Shown here: in pieces, positions 1 to 8,403 of the stretch
Layout of the letters: every line of letters begins with the position of its first letter
How positions within the stretch are numbered: the stretch's first letter is position 1
Assembly (NCBI GenBank): GCA_963798435.1
Contig: CAWCTF010000002.1
Coordinates: forward strand, 1-64,000
Direction: 5' to 3'
Origin: JALHST01 sp963798435
Lineage (GTDB): Bacteria > Bacteroidota > Bacteroidia > Flavobacteriales > Flavobacteriaceae
Length of the DNA stretch: 64,000 nt
Made by a program: the position numbers and the translations under genes
Notes under the pieces: generated by a model
What the model was told of the DNA's origin: nothing
Databases searched by the model: none
Seen by the model: the letters and a program-made list of their open reading frames with translations, nothing else

Positions 1-67
1 CTACCCGCCACTAGGTATTCGCGCCGTTTGCATTCTTTTTTTGGTATATTTATCGAAACTAACTGCC

Positions 68-1405
68 ATGCCAAAGAATACACTCCTATCGATTTTCATT
101 TTAGCCACCTTTGTCGTTTTCCCCCAGGAACAAAAGATCAAAGCCTTGGTCGGTGGAACCCTTATTGATGGGTTCGGATCAATACCCATAAAGAATAGTG
201 TTATCATCATCGAAGGCGAAAAAATAATAACGGTCGGAACGATTGAAAACACACCGATTCCTGCAAATGCCGAGATTGTCTCTACCGAAGGAATGACCGT
301 GTTGCCTGGTTTATGGGACATGCATGTACATACCATGATCAATGGTCACGCCGATTACGACTATTGGGACAAAGTATACCCGCCCTTGTTAAAGGATGTT
401 ATTATGCCCGCGTCAGCGCATCAACTACTCATGGCCGGAGTAACCAGTGCCCGTGATTTAGGGGGCCCGTTAGAGGCCAGCATTTCGGTGCGCGATGCCA
501 TTAACAAGGGGGAAATACCAGGAGCTACCTTATATGTTTCCGGCCCATTTATACAACATGAACCCTATCCAGGCACCGAAGCCTTTCGCTGGGGCGTAAC
601 GGGTGCGGAAGACGGAAGAAAAAAGATCAAAAAATTGGCAAATGCCGGGGTCGACCTCATTAAATTGATCGATCAAGACCAAATGACCATGGAGGAGTTA
701 AAGGCCGTTGTCGATGAGGCGCATAAAAATAAACTCAAGGTCGTGGCCCATGGCCATCGGCCTGAGGAAATCAGAAGAGCATTGCTGGTCGGGGCCGATT
801 GCATTGAACATACCGGATTGTCGTCGGCCCCTGAATATCCAAAGGATATTATGGATATGATCAAGGAACGGACCGCTCAAATGAATAAAGGCCCCTTATT
901 TTGGTGTCCCACAGTCGAAGGCCTCTATAATTACGAATACCTACGAGATAATCCCGAAAAATTAGACAGTGACTCTTGGCATTTGGGATTACCTGACAGC
1001 GTGGTTGCCGATATTAGAAATAGTTTTGCGCACCCGGATCGGTTGCCATATTTTCAGTTGACACCTTCTCGAAGACCAACATTACAAACCAAGGTCAAGC
1101 AGTTGCTAGATGCTGGCGTGGTATTGCTTATAGGCACCGACAGTGGCATACCCATGAAATTTCATAGTCAGTCTACTTGGAATGAATTAGATGTTTGGGT
1201 GAACGAATTCGGTATCGACCCAATGTATGCGATTCGTGCGGCTACTTATTGGCCCGCTTTATGGATGGGTGTTGCAGAGGAAGTAGGTACCATCACCCCG
1301 GGAAAGTATGCCGATATTATTGCGGTAAATGGAGACGTACTTCGATATATTAGCCTTTTACAAGATGTCGACATGGTTATCAAACACGGAAAACGCTACA
1401 AATAA
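68..1405 (+). CDS. Secreted amidohydrolase (imidazolonepropionase/prolidase-like)
   Basis: Probable metal-dependent hydrolase exported to the periplasm. The ATG at 68 gives a hydrophobic signal-like N-terminus (about 20 residues); an in-frame TTG at 41 would add nine residues and is less likely. The amidohydrolase TIM-barrel ligands are visible: H86 and H88 in GLWDMHVHT, H228/H230 in VVAHGH, H248 in IEHTG and D358 in GTDSG; K199 in LIKLID is a candidate carbamylated bridging lysine. The C-terminal end returns to the small beta domain (GTITPGKYADIIAVNGD), usual for the family. Length, 445 residues, is normal. The substrate cannot be read from sequence; cyclic amides or Xaa-Pro dipeptides are common in this branch. 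The downstream gene starts 3 nt after the stop, so the two are probably cotranscribed. Confidence 0.9.
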   Translation: MPKNTLLSIFILATFVVFPQEQKIKALVGGTLIDGFGSIPIKNSVIIIEGEKIITVGTIENTPIPANAEIVSTEGMTVLPGLWDMHVHTMINGHADYDYWDKVYPPLLKDVIMPASAHQLLMAGVTSARDLGGPLEASISVRDAINKGEIPGATLYVSGPFIQHEPYPGTEAFRWGVTGAEDGRKKIKKLANAGVDLIKLIDQDQMTMEELKAVVDEAHKNKLKVVAHGHRPEEIRRALLVGADCIEHTGLSSAPEYPKDIMDMIKERTAQMNKGPLFWCPTVEGLYNYEYLRDNPEKLDSDSWHLGLPDSVVADIRNSFAHPDRLPYFQLTPSRRPTLQTKVKQLLDAGVVLLIGTDSGIPMKFHSQSTWNELDVWVNEFGIDPMYAIRAATYWPALWMGVAEEVGTITPGKYADIIAVNGDVLRYISLLQDVDMVIKHGKRYK

Positions 1406-1407
1406 AT

Positions 1408-2058
1408 TTGAGCCATTCCGAATTAAAATCAAACGGTCTTTCCTTAAAAACCGAAGAAAAGCTAAATGTGGCCTCCCATGTTGCAGGAGCCTTCCTGGGG
1501 GTGCTGGGTTTGTTTTTGCTAGTGGTTCATAATTCACACAAAACCCCCTACTCGATCGCGAGCATTCTGATTTATAGTAGTTCGTTCATTGCCATGTTCT
1601 CGGTTTCTGCAGCCTATCACCTCGCGACCGACCCCCGAAAAAAGTCACAATTGCGGGTTCTTGATCACATAAATATCTATTTTTTAATTGCAGGCACCTA
1701 CACCCCGTTGGCACTGATCAGCTTGTCGGATGGAAATGGTTGGTCGATTTTCTATACAGTTTGGGGTATTGCCGCAGTAGGAACGTTCTTTAAGTTGTTC
1801 TATACAGGACGATACGAGTTCGTTTCCTTGGTATTGTATCTCGCAATGGGCTGGTTGATCATGGCCGATTTTCAGAATCTAATGGAGCAAACCTCCGAAC
1901 TGGGAATCATCCTCCTATTTTTAGGCGGGGCTTTTTATACCTTGGGCATCCTATTCTATGCGTGGGAAAGAATTCCCTATAATCATTTTATATGGCATCT
2001 CTTCGTTCTGGCAGGTGCCTTGAGCCATTGGTTCTTTATATACTTCGATGTCGTCTAA
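1408..2058 (+). CDS. Hemolysin III / PAQR (TrhA-YqfA) family membrane protein
   Basis: Seven-transmembrane protein of the hemolysin III/PAQR superfamily, inner membrane. The family metal-site motifs are present: SAAYHL near residue 70, DHINIYFLIAGTYTP near 90 to 105, and HFIWHLFVLAGALSHW near the C-terminus, which supply the conserved Ser/His/Asp set. Length (216 residues) is typical. The start taken is TTG, three bases after the amidohydrolase stop; no ATG lies before the first conserved helix, so the non-ATG start is likely but not certain. The family is linked to membrane homeostasis in bacteria; hemolytic activity should not be inferred from the name. Confidence 0.9.
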   Translation: MSHSELKSNGLSLKTEEKLNVASHVAGAFLGVLGLFLLVVHNSHKTPYSIASILIYSSSFIAMFSVSAAYHLATDPRKKSQLRVLDHINIYFLIAGTYTPLALISLSDGNGWSIFYTVWGIAAVGTFFKLFYTGRYEFVSLVLYLAMGWLIMADFQNLMEQTSELGIILLFLGGAFYTLGILFYAWERIPYNHFIWHLFVLAGALSHWFFIYFDVV

Positions 2059-2114
2059 GGCATTTTCCGAAGTATAAAAATTCAAATTCAAAATAAATCG
2101 TTGCCTGTCAAAGA

Positions 2115-2149
2115 TTTGCGATAACGAATCGGGCTATGTGGTAAATTTG
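2115..2149 (+). promoter_or_regulatory. Bacteroidota-type promoter without an obvious gene
   Basis: TTTG at 2115-2118 is followed after 23 nt by TAAATTTG at 2142-2149, a full match to the TAnnTTTG -7 box. Transcription would start near 2153 and run into the region antisense to the 3' end of the ZIP gene. The only reading frame there (ATG at 2162) has no family resemblance, so the promoter could serve an RNA or an antisense transcript, or be fortuitous. Confidence 0.4.
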
Positions 2150-2308
2150 CATACATCGTGTATGGCTACCTGTGCGAATTCGAAATCAAGGCCATTTCAG
2201 CATCAGAAGCAAACATTGGACGATGGGTTTGATAATTTCCTACTACGATGCTCTAACGGAAAAACAAATTTCCTGACGCAATCGCTAAGAACAAGTCTTG
2301 TAATTTAT

Positions 2309-2980
2309 TTAAATCAAATATGCGGTAAAAATCCCAAAAACAATTACAAGAAGCTTCCTAAGATTGAATTTATGCCCTTCTGAACTTTCAAACAGGATTA
2401 CCGTTGAAATATGGAGAAATACCCCGATGACCAAAGCGGTTATTGGGGCATAATAGGCCTTCAACAAAGTAAAATGAGCTGCAAAATAGCTTCCGATCGG
2501 CGTCATAAATGCGAATAGAAAAACGAAAAAAAGCGCCTTTGACATCTTGATTTTTGAATCGAGAAAAAATATACTCAAGATAATCGCAATCGGAATTTTA
2601 TGGATAAGAATACCGTACAAGAGCGTCCTATGTGATTCAATAGGGAATCCTTCCAATACAGAATGAACAGAAAGACTTATAAACAATAGCCAGGGAAAGA
2701 GCGTATTTTCATGATCCAGATGAACATGGCCGTGTTCGGCACCCTTTGAAAAGAATTCCAGGAAGATCTGTAAAAGGATGCCGAGCATGATAAATAGCCC
2801 GACTGATTTTGCATTCATGGTCTCATAAACCGACGGTAATAATTCAAAAAGCGTAAGTGCCAGTAAAAAAGCGCCGCTAAATGCCAATAATAATTTAAAA
2901 TGTTCTTTGTTCTTTGGCCTCGTGATATACACAAAAACAAAACTTATTACAACGGCCAAAATGGGGAGTATATAAATCAT
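2309..2980 (-). CDS. ZIP family divalent metal transporter
   Basis: Inner-membrane permease of the ZIP family (zinc, possibly iron or manganese import), 223 residues with about seven to eight hydrophobic helices. The paired metal-site helices are recognisable: HSVLEGFPI in helix 4 and HKIPIA in helix 5, the hallmark HxxxEG and HKxPxA/E motifs. A His-rich loop (AEHGHVHLDHE) lies between helices 3 and 4, as is common for metal-sensing loops. No metalloregulator gene is adjacent. The gene stands alone and is read toward the hemolysin III gene. Confidence 0.9.
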   Translation of the reverse strand: MIYILPILAVVISFVFVYITRPKNKEHFKLLLAFSGAFLLALTLFELLPSVYETMNAKSVGLFIMLGILLQIFLEFFSKGAEHGHVHLDHENTLFPWLLFISLSVHSVLEGFPIESHRTLLYGILIHKIPIAIILSIFFLDSKIKMSKALFFVFLFAFMTPIGSYFAAHFTLLKAYYAPITALVIGVFLHISTVILFESSEGHKFNLRKLLVIVFGIFTAYLI

Positions 2981-3019
2981 GGGATGCTTTACCTTAAAGG
3001 TTAGGTTTTATATATATGA

Positions 3020-3095
3020 CAAAATTCCAAAATGCAAGCACCGAAATCCACGAATAGCACCTTTCTGGAATTTTGAATTTGTTATTTGGAATTTG
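3020..3095. repeat. AT-rich imperfect inverted repeat (TTTGGAATTT type)
   Basis: The left half (from 3020, CAAAATTCCAAAATGC...) and the right half (3066-3095, ...TTTGGAATTTG) are imperfect inverted complements. Both are built from AATTCCAAA/TTTGGAATT units. Such palindromic units recur in intergenic DNA of flavobacteria, as I recall. It sits between the divergent ZIP and methyltransferase genes. Confidence 0.5.
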
Positions 3096-3144
3096 CCGCT
3101 ATACGGCCATTTTGCGAAATAGCGTTTCTCAGGCTAAAATACTG

Positions 3145-3152
3145 TATTTTTG
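3145..3152 (+). promoter_or_regulatory. -7 promoter box of the THUMP methyltransferase gene
   Basis: TATTTTTG fits TAnnTTTG exactly, 20 nt before the ATG at 3173. A clear TTTG -33 element at the normal distance is not seen; the closest is TTTC at 3125-3128. Confidence 0.5.
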
Positions 3153-3172
3153 TCTGAATACTAGATTCGTAC

Positions 3173-4336
3173 ATGACCGATAATTATAAAATGGTAGCCA
3201 AGACCCTATTTGGTTTTGAAGAAATTTTGGCACATGAGCTTCGCGGTCTAGGGGGCACTAATGTTGTTCAAGGAGTTCGCAGCGTGGCGTTTGAAGGGGA
3301 CAAGGGTTTCATGTATAAGGCCAATCTATGTCTGCGAAGTGCCATCAAGATCATTAAACCGATTCATTCATTTTCAGTTCGCAGCGAAAATGAGTTATAC
3401 AATAAGGTATATGCCCTAGATTGGTCAGAGTATCTAAACATAACATCGACCTTTTCAATCGATACGACCGTAAATTCAGAAATTTTCACACATTCCCTCT
3501 ATGTTTCCCAAAAAGTAAAGGATGCCATAGTTGATAAATTTCGGGCAACGGATGGTAAAAGGCCCAATGTGGATGTAAAATTTCCAGATGTACGGATCAA
3601 CATTCATATCGATCGTGAACAATGTGACATTTCCCTAGATAGTTCGGGCAGATCACTGCACCATCGTGGGTATCGGACAGCCACCAATATAGCACCCATT
3701 AATGAGGTTTTGGCCGCAGGACTGCTGCTTTTGAGTGGATGGGAGGGCCAGTGCGATTTTTTGGATCCCATGTGCGGAAGTGGCACCTTTTTAACGGAAG
3801 CAGCTATGATTGCCTGTAATATTCCGGCCAATATCAATCGCAAGGAGTTCGCTTTTGAAAAATGGGATGATTTTGACCCCGTACTTTTCGAAAAAATTGT
3901 GACAGCGAGCCTTGATAAAACCAAGGAATTCAATCATCGTATTGTTGGGTATGATAAAGCGCCATCAGCGGTAAGAAAGGCCTTAGACAATATAAAAAAT
4001 GCAAACTTGACCGACTATATCAGTGTTGCACAAAAGAACTTTTTTGATACTGAAAAGCAGACAGATACCCATTTACATATGGTTTTCAATCCGCCCTATG
4101 GTGAACGATTAAACCTTGATATGGAAACATTTTATGCCGCAATCGGGAATACCCTAAAACAAAAATATCCAGGAACCGATGCTTGGTTCATAACCTCGAA
4201 TTTAGAGGCATTAAAATTTGTAGGCCTACGGCCTTCGAGAAAAATAAAGGTCTTTAACAGTCATTTAGAATCACGTTTGGTGAAGTATATAATGTATGAA
4301 GGCAGCAAAAAAGCAAAATATCAAACCCAAGAGTAA
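3173..4336 (+). CDS. THUMP-domain class I SAM-dependent RNA methyltransferase (RlmL N-domain type)
   Basis: Predicted 23S rRNA guanine-N2 methyltransferase (m2G, RlmL/YcbY first-module type), cytosolic. Residues about 50 to 160 form the THUMP RNA-binding region. The Rossmann methyltransferase domain follows, with LDPMCGSGTFLTEAAM for SAM binding near residue 198 and the catalytic FNPPYGERL motif near 304. With 387 residues it corresponds to the N-terminal half of enterobacterial RlmL, the usual stand-alone form in Bacteroidota. The ATG at 3173 follows a perfect -7 box. The next gene begins 3 nt after its stop, so they are likely cotranscribed. Confidence 0.9.
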   Translation: MTDNYKMVAKTLFGFEEILAHELRGLGGTNVVQGVRSVAFEGDKGFMYKANLCLRSAIKIIKPIHSFSVRSENELYNKVYALDWSEYLNITSTFSIDTTVNSEIFTHSLYVSQKVKDAIVDKFRATDGKRPNVDVKFPDVRINIHIDREQCDISLDSSGRSLHHRGYRTATNIAPINEVLAAGLLLLSGWEGQCDFLDPMCGSGTFLTEAAMIACNIPANINRKEFAFEKWDDFDPVLFEKIVTASLDKTKEFNHRIVGYDKAPSAVRKALDNIKNANLTDYISVAQKNFFDTEKQTDTHLHMVFNPPYGERLNLDMETFYAAIGNTLKQKYPGTDAWFITSNLEALKFVGLRPSRKIKVFNSHLESRLVKYIMYEGSKKAKYQTQE

Positions 4337-4339
4337 CCC

Positions 4340-4570
4340 ATGAAACCAAAATATAAAGCACTGATATTCAATTTTATAGGTTTTGCGTTTATTTTTTTGA
4401 CTGTACGCTTCACGTTGGGGTATTTTCTGGTTTTCAGCCATCTTCTTATGGCGCTTGTTGCGGCCATTGCCGCAACAATACTAGCACCAAAATTCATGGC
4501 TGTACAAAACCCGAAGGCCCGTAAGGTCTTTATGAAATGGATATTTATCAGGGGTATACGCGAGGTATAG
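4340..4570 (+). CDS. Small two-helix membrane protein, function unknown
   Basis: A 76-residue protein with two hydrophobic stretches (about residues 8-27 and 29-48) and a basic tail (KARKVFMKW). It starts 3 nt after the methyltransferase stop and is probably part of that operon. I do not recognise a named family; a short conserved membrane protein at this spot is plausible because the frame is complete, has good codon use and is tightly coupled. No function can be assigned. Confidence 0.7.
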   Translation: MKPKYKALIFNFIGFAFIFLTVRFTLGYFLVFSHLLMALVAAIAATILAPKFMAVQNPKARKVFMKWIFIRGIREV

Positions 4571-4620
4571 CGCAACGATTTACCTCTTGGCAAAAAAAAG
4601 GCTCGGGTCAAGTTTTTTGA

Positions 4621-5376
4621 TTACTCCTGTTCGCCCTGTTTTTCCGGCTGTTTTATTTTCTTGTCTTTTTTATAGAGCGGAATGAAATAGGTGAGCGAAT
4701 AATTATATCCGACCCCAAACCTACTACCTTCGGTGGTTTTATTGAAGCCAGGAATGTATAAATTAGCGAAATTTTCAGGTTGCTTGTTGCTTACGAGAAA
4801 TCCGAGACGCACACTGGCGCCCAAATAAATGTGTGCAAAAAGCTCCACCTTCGCGCCGAACAACATTTCAAGCCAGGAAGCAGTAAGATTTGAATAGTCA
4901 ATTGGTACTGTCGTACCCGGTGCAAAATCAGCGGGGTTCCAATAACGGTTCGAAGTATATATTTGAGAGTCATTCAACGTTTGACTAAAGGTGCTGAAAG
5001 CATATCGGCCTCCGATATATATTGAATTCTGTTCCCCATACCAATTTGAGTAGGTATTGTAATCAACTCCCAATTTCAGATAACTGCCAGAGGTGGTATA
5101 ATTGAAAAGATCTTCTTGCCGTGTCTTTTTCTCATTGCCCAATTCGCCGGCCAGAAAGAGTTTGTTGGTGAGTCGATAGTCGCCTACGAATTCTAGTCCC
5201 TGGTAGGTATCATATGCAAACGAGCGGATGGGCCTGCTTAAATCAATACCTACCCTTAGCCCATACAATTGCTTATAGACTACCGTATCTTTTGGTTTTG
5301 TATCAATTGGCTTATTTTGGGCCAGTCCCAAAAAGCAGCCAGAGAAAAATAGGCACCTAATGAAATATCTTAACAT
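4621..5376 (-). CDS. DUF6048 family outer-membrane-like protein
   Basis: Exported protein of about 251 residues with a cleavable-type signal (MLRYFIRCLFFSGCFLGLAQ). The rest alternates short amphipathic strands with aromatic ends, like a small outer-membrane beta-barrel. The ATG at 5376 gives a proper signal peptide; one at 5397 would add seven charged/polar residues before it. It overlaps the 3' end of the DUF6452 gene by about 20 nt, indicating translational coupling. In Bacteroidota this pair commonly sits directly downstream of rlmD, as here. Function unknown; the family assignment is from recall of that synteny and of the sequence style. Confidence 0.75.
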   Translation of the reverse strand: MLRYFIRCLFFSGCFLGLAQNKPIDTKPKDTVVYKQLYGLRVGIDLSRPIRSFAYDTYQGLEFVGDYRLTNKLFLAGELGNEKKTRQEDLFNYTTSGSYLKLGVDYNTYSNWYGEQNSIYIGGRYAFSTFSQTLNDSQIYTSNRYWNPADFAPGTTVPIDYSNLTASWLEMLFGAKVELFAHIYLGASVRLGFLVSNKQPENFANLYIPGFNKTTEGSRFGVGYNYSLTYFIPLYKKDKKIKQPEKQGEQE

Positions 5377-5851
5377 GGGCCGAACTTGAATTTGCAATCA
5401 ATGTAGTGTCGATGGTAATTTTTTTTATCCAATTATCAGCATCCCCGGCCAAATTGCTTGATAGATCCAAATAATTATTGACATACCCACAAGCCCTCGA
5501 AATATAGACTTGTTTGTTCGAATACGTGAATATCAAGGTATCATTGTTTACAGGGTCGTCAGCACTTAACTTTTCGGAAAAAACAAAACGGGTACTATCG
5601 AAGTCTACCCGTAAAGGGATGGCGATTGAATCTGATGAGGCATTACTAAGGGTGTTCAATAAGGAATCCGGACTCAAAAATCCCCTAACTTCAAGTGCAG
5701 GAACCGTCTTCACCACTGTGGTATCTGAATAATCGTAAAAACGAATCACCAACAGAGGGGTATCCCCGTCTACACAAATATCATCTTTTTCACAAGCGAA
5801 AATTACAAGTATCGTGACTAGGATTGCGAAAAGCAGCTGTACTTTATTCAT
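5357..5851 (-). CDS. DUF6452 family lipoprotein
   Basis: A 164-residue protein with an N-terminal lipobox (LVIFAC, about residues 15-20), so it should be lipid-anchored to the outer or inner membrane and face the periplasm. Several Asp/Thr-rich strands follow. Its start overlaps the end of rlmD by 8 nt and its end overlaps the DUF6048 gene, so the three are one transcriptional unit. Function is not known; the constant partnership with DUF6048 suggests that they act together at the envelope. Confidence 0.8.
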   Translation of the reverse strand: MNKVQLLFAILVTILVIFACEKDDICVDGDTPLLVIRFYDYSDTTVVKTVPALEVRGFLSPDSLLNTLSNASSDSIAIPLRVDFDSTRFVFSEKLSADDPVNNDTLIFTYSNKQVYISRACGYVNNYLDLSSNLAGDADNWIKKITIDTTLIANSSSAHVKIFH

Positions 5852-7265
5852 GAATTATATGCTTTTCCAAAAGTACAACATTTTCAACGTGATATGTTTG
5901 GGGAAACATGTCGACCGGTTGCACTTTTGTCACTTGATACTGTGCCTTCATCAATTCAAGATCTCTCGCCTGCGTCGCACTATTACAACTCACATACACC
6001 ACTTTTTGTGGAGCGATTTTCAAGATCTGCAGAACGACGTCCCTATGCATGCCATCACGTGGGGGATCGGTAATAATAATGTCGGGTGTGCCATTTGCCC
6101 GTATAAACGCTTCATTAAATACAGTCTTCATGTCTCCTGTGAAGAATTCGACGTTGTTTATTTCATTAAGTTCGGCATTGGCTTTTGCATCGATTATGGC
6201 TTCGGGAACGGCCTCGATACCTACCACTTTTTTTGCCATTTTAGCTATGAACTGTGCTATCGTACCCGTCCCGGTATATAGGTCATAAACGATTTCATTA
6301 CCGGTTAGCCCCGCAAACTCCCTAGCCACTTTGTAAAGTTCATACGCCTGTTCAGAATTGGTCTGATAAAATGATTTTGCATTGATCTTGAATCGGAGAC
6401 CTTCCATTTCTTCAAAAATGTGATCTTGGCCTGCATAACAAATGACTTCTTGGTCATATAAGGTATCGTTCTGCTTTTGGTTGATCACGTATAACAAAGA
6501 CGTAATTTCCGGGAATCTGGTTTTTAGATTGTCTAACAGTAGTTCCCTAGATCGAGGATTATCTTCAAAAAACTGTATGAGTACCATAATCTCCCCGATC
6601 GAGGAGGTCCGGATCATCAAGGTGCGTAGCATTCCAGAATGTGATCTTGGGTTGAAAAAGGAGATAGTATGTTTGAGCGCAAAATCTTTGGTAGCCAAGC
6701 GAATGGCATTCGAGGGGTCTTGTTGCAGATGACATTTTTTAATGTCTAATATTTTATCCCACATTCCCGGAATATGAAAACCCAAGGCCGACTTGTCGGA
6801 GATCGCACTTTGAGAACGTATTTCCTCAAGGGTGAGCCACCTGCTGTCAGAAAATGAAAATTCCATTTTATTTCGGTAGAAATAGCTCCTTAGCGAACCG
6901 ATAATCGGCAGTATGTCGGGAAGTTCAAGATGGCCGATACGCCTCAGATTGTTCTCGACCTCTTGTTGTTTGTAATACAATTGATGTTCATATCCCATAT
7001 CCTGCCATTTGCAGCCACCACAGACCCCAAAATGTTCGCATTCTGGAGCTACACGCTTGTCGGATAATGAGTGAAAATGTATGGCAAGCCCCTCAAAATA
7101 AGCTTTTCTCTTTTTTGTGGTCTCCACATCGACCACATCGCCGGGAACGGCATTGTTCAAGAAAATGACTCTGCCATCAGGTGCCTTTGCAATAGTTTTG
7201 CCCTTGGCCCCGGCATCAACAACAGCTATATTTTCAAAAATTTGGCGACTTCTCTTTTTTTGCAT
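5844..7265 (-). CDS. rlmD: 23S rRNA (uracil-C5) methyltransferase RlmD type
   Basis: Makes m5U in 23S rRNA (position 1939 in E. coli numbering). The N-terminal TRAM domain spans about residues 8-65. The [4Fe-4S]-type cysteines follow: C76, C82 and C85 in CEHFGVCGGC, with a fourth in KKCHL near 178. The SAM domain has DLYTGTGTIAQ near 320, and the catalytic nucleophile lies in VYVSCNSAT near 435. Length of 473 residues matches the family. A perfect -7 box TACTTTTG ends only 4 nt before the ATG, implying an almost leaderless mRNA. Two envelope genes of unknown role are cotranscribed downstream. Confidence 0.93.
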   Translation of the reverse strand: MQKKRSRQIFENIAVVDAGAKGKTIAKAPDGRVIFLNNAVPGDVVDVETTKKRKAYFEGLAIHFHSLSDKRVAPECEHFGVCGGCKWQDMGYEHQLYYKQQEVENNLRRIGHLELPDILPIIGSLRSYFYRNKMEFSFSDSRWLTLEEIRSQSAISDKSALGFHIPGMWDKILDIKKCHLQQDPSNAIRLATKDFALKHTISFFNPRSHSGMLRTLMIRTSSIGEIMVLIQFFEDNPRSRELLLDNLKTRFPEITSLLYVINQKQNDTLYDQEVICYAGQDHIFEEMEGLRFKINAKSFYQTNSEQAYELYKVAREFAGLTGNEIVYDLYTGTGTIAQFIAKMAKKVVGIEAVPEAIIDAKANAELNEINNVEFFTGDMKTVFNEAFIRANGTPDIIITDPPRDGMHRDVVLQILKIAPQKVVYVSCNSATQARDLELMKAQYQVTKVQPVDMFPQTYHVENVVLLEKHIIHE

Positions 7266-7269
7266 TGCA

Positions 7270-7277
7270 CAAAAGTA
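7270..7277 (-). promoter_or_regulatory. -7 promoter box of rlmD
   Basis: On the minus strand TACTTTTG matches TAnnTTTG. Its last G is 4 nt from the rlmD ATG at 7265, so the start of transcription would be at or within one base or so of the start codon. Confidence 0.5.
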
Positions 7278-7389
7278 CTAATCGCATTGCATTTATTCCT
7301 GTTATCTTTAGTACGAATCCTCAAAAAAATGGTGTGTGATCGGTGAACTTTTTTCGATTTTGAATGTCTTTGTTTAAGAAACGCTTAAA

Positions 7390-7920
7390 ATGAATAACCA
7401 AAGGGTTTTTGACGCTTTACTTATTTTGGAATATCGGTCTGGCAAGAAAGAGGCCTTGTCACTGCTGATTAATAGATATCATCAAAGACTCTGCAGACAT
7501 TCCTTTTGGTACACGCACGATATGAACGCCTCAAAGGATATTGTTCAAGACTGTTGGCAGCTCATTATAAATAATTTAGATGGGCTGCGTGATCCCAATT
7601 CATTTGGGAGTTGGGCCCTGCGGATCGTTACCAGAAAATCATTGGATTATGTAAAAAAGATAGCCCATCAAAGAGAACGTCTTCAATCGGTGCTTCCCGA
7701 AGTCATCGATAGCGAGTATCAAGAGGGGAAAGAGGCTGAATTGATCAGACTGAACAACGGGATACACGAATTGCCCAATGATCAACAGTTAGTACTTCAC
7801 TTATTTTACACCCAGGAGTATTCACTAAAGGAAATTAGCGATATCCTTGAAGTCCCTGTAGGAACCATAAAATCAAGATTGTATAACGCCCGGGAAAAAT
7901 TAAAAACAATTTTAAAATAG
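7390..7920 (+). CDS. ECF-type RNA polymerase sigma factor
   Basis: Sigma-70 family, group IV (ECF), 176 residues. Region 2 runs about residues 20-90 (NRYHQRLCRHSFWYTHDM, then the -10 recognition helix ASKDIVQDCWQLI). Region 4 is at about 118-172 (LPNDQQLVLHLFYTQEYSLKEISDILEVPVGTIKSRL), a clear helix-turn-helix. No extra C-terminal domain. The next gene, 5 nt downstream, encodes a small membrane protein that may serve as its cognate regulator, although it lacks a classical anti-sigma motif. The target regulon is not apparent. Confidence 0.92.
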   Translation: MNNQRVFDALLILEYRSGKKEALSLLINRYHQRLCRHSFWYTHDMNASKDIVQDCWQLIINNLDGLRDPNSFGSWALRIVTRKSLDYVKKIAHQRERLQSVLPEVIDSEYQEGKEAELIRLNNGIHELPNDQQLVLHLFYTQEYSLKEISDILEVPVGTIKSRLYNAREKLKTILK

Positions 7921-7925
7921 AAGTC

Positions 7926-8312
7926 ATGAAAGCAGAAAAAGAAAAAATCGACCAGCTGATCAAGGAAACATTGAATAAGGAAGAGGCTAAGTTTTACGAC
8001 CAGCTCGAGGAACAAAATCTTTTCGAAAAATTAGGAGAGGTATACAAAGGTAAATTGGGGTGGCTGGCGATTGTTATGAACATCGCACATCTGCTCATTT
8101 TTGGTTTTTTTATTTTCTGTACCATCCAATTCTTTAAGGTAGATGAAACCAATACGCTAATTAAATGGGGATCCGGTGGTTTTCTTTGTTTGATAGCCAT
8201 GGCCATGCTCAAACTCTTCGTTTGGATGCAAATGGATAAGAATGACACCCTTCGTGAATTGAAGCGCTTAGAACTTCAGTTGGCCGCTATCTTGGGAAAA
8301 ATGGATGAATAA
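7926..8312 (+). CDS. DUF6768-like small membrane protein
   Basis: A 128-residue protein: charged N-terminal helix (residues 1-40, with EEAKFYDQLEEQNLFEK), two transmembrane helices (about 45-65 and 78-98) and a C-terminal amphipathic helix (RELKRLELQLAAI) that may form a coiled coil. It starts 5 nt after the ECF sigma factor stop, so both are cotranscribed. I recall this sequence type as DUF6768. A role in sequestering the sigma factor is possible from context only. Confidence 0.8.
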   Translation: MKAEKEKIDQLIKETLNKEEAKFYDQLEEQNLFEKLGEVYKGKLGWLAIVMNIAHLLIFGFFIFCTIQFFKVDETNTLIKWGSGGFLCLIAMAMLKLFVWMQMDKNDTLRELKRLELQLAAILGKMDE

Positions 8313-8403
8313 TGGTTAATGAAATTGTAGTTCAAGCGGTAGGTCGTGTCTCAATCATGCTTTTTTGGCCTATCATAAATCAATTATTCTCTATTCTTTT
8401 TCG

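Noticed and set aside
1..67. Possible promoter or gene fragment before the amidohydrolase gene
   Set aside because: Only a short AT-rich stretch with an imperfect TATATTTA is present; the TTTG at 27 is 14 nt away, too close for the standard spacing.
2138..2383. 81-codon plus-strand frame after the hemolysin III gene
   Set aside because: It overlaps the end of the ZIP gene on the other strand, has no recognisable pattern, and its composition does not resemble a gene; only the promoter upstream is notable.
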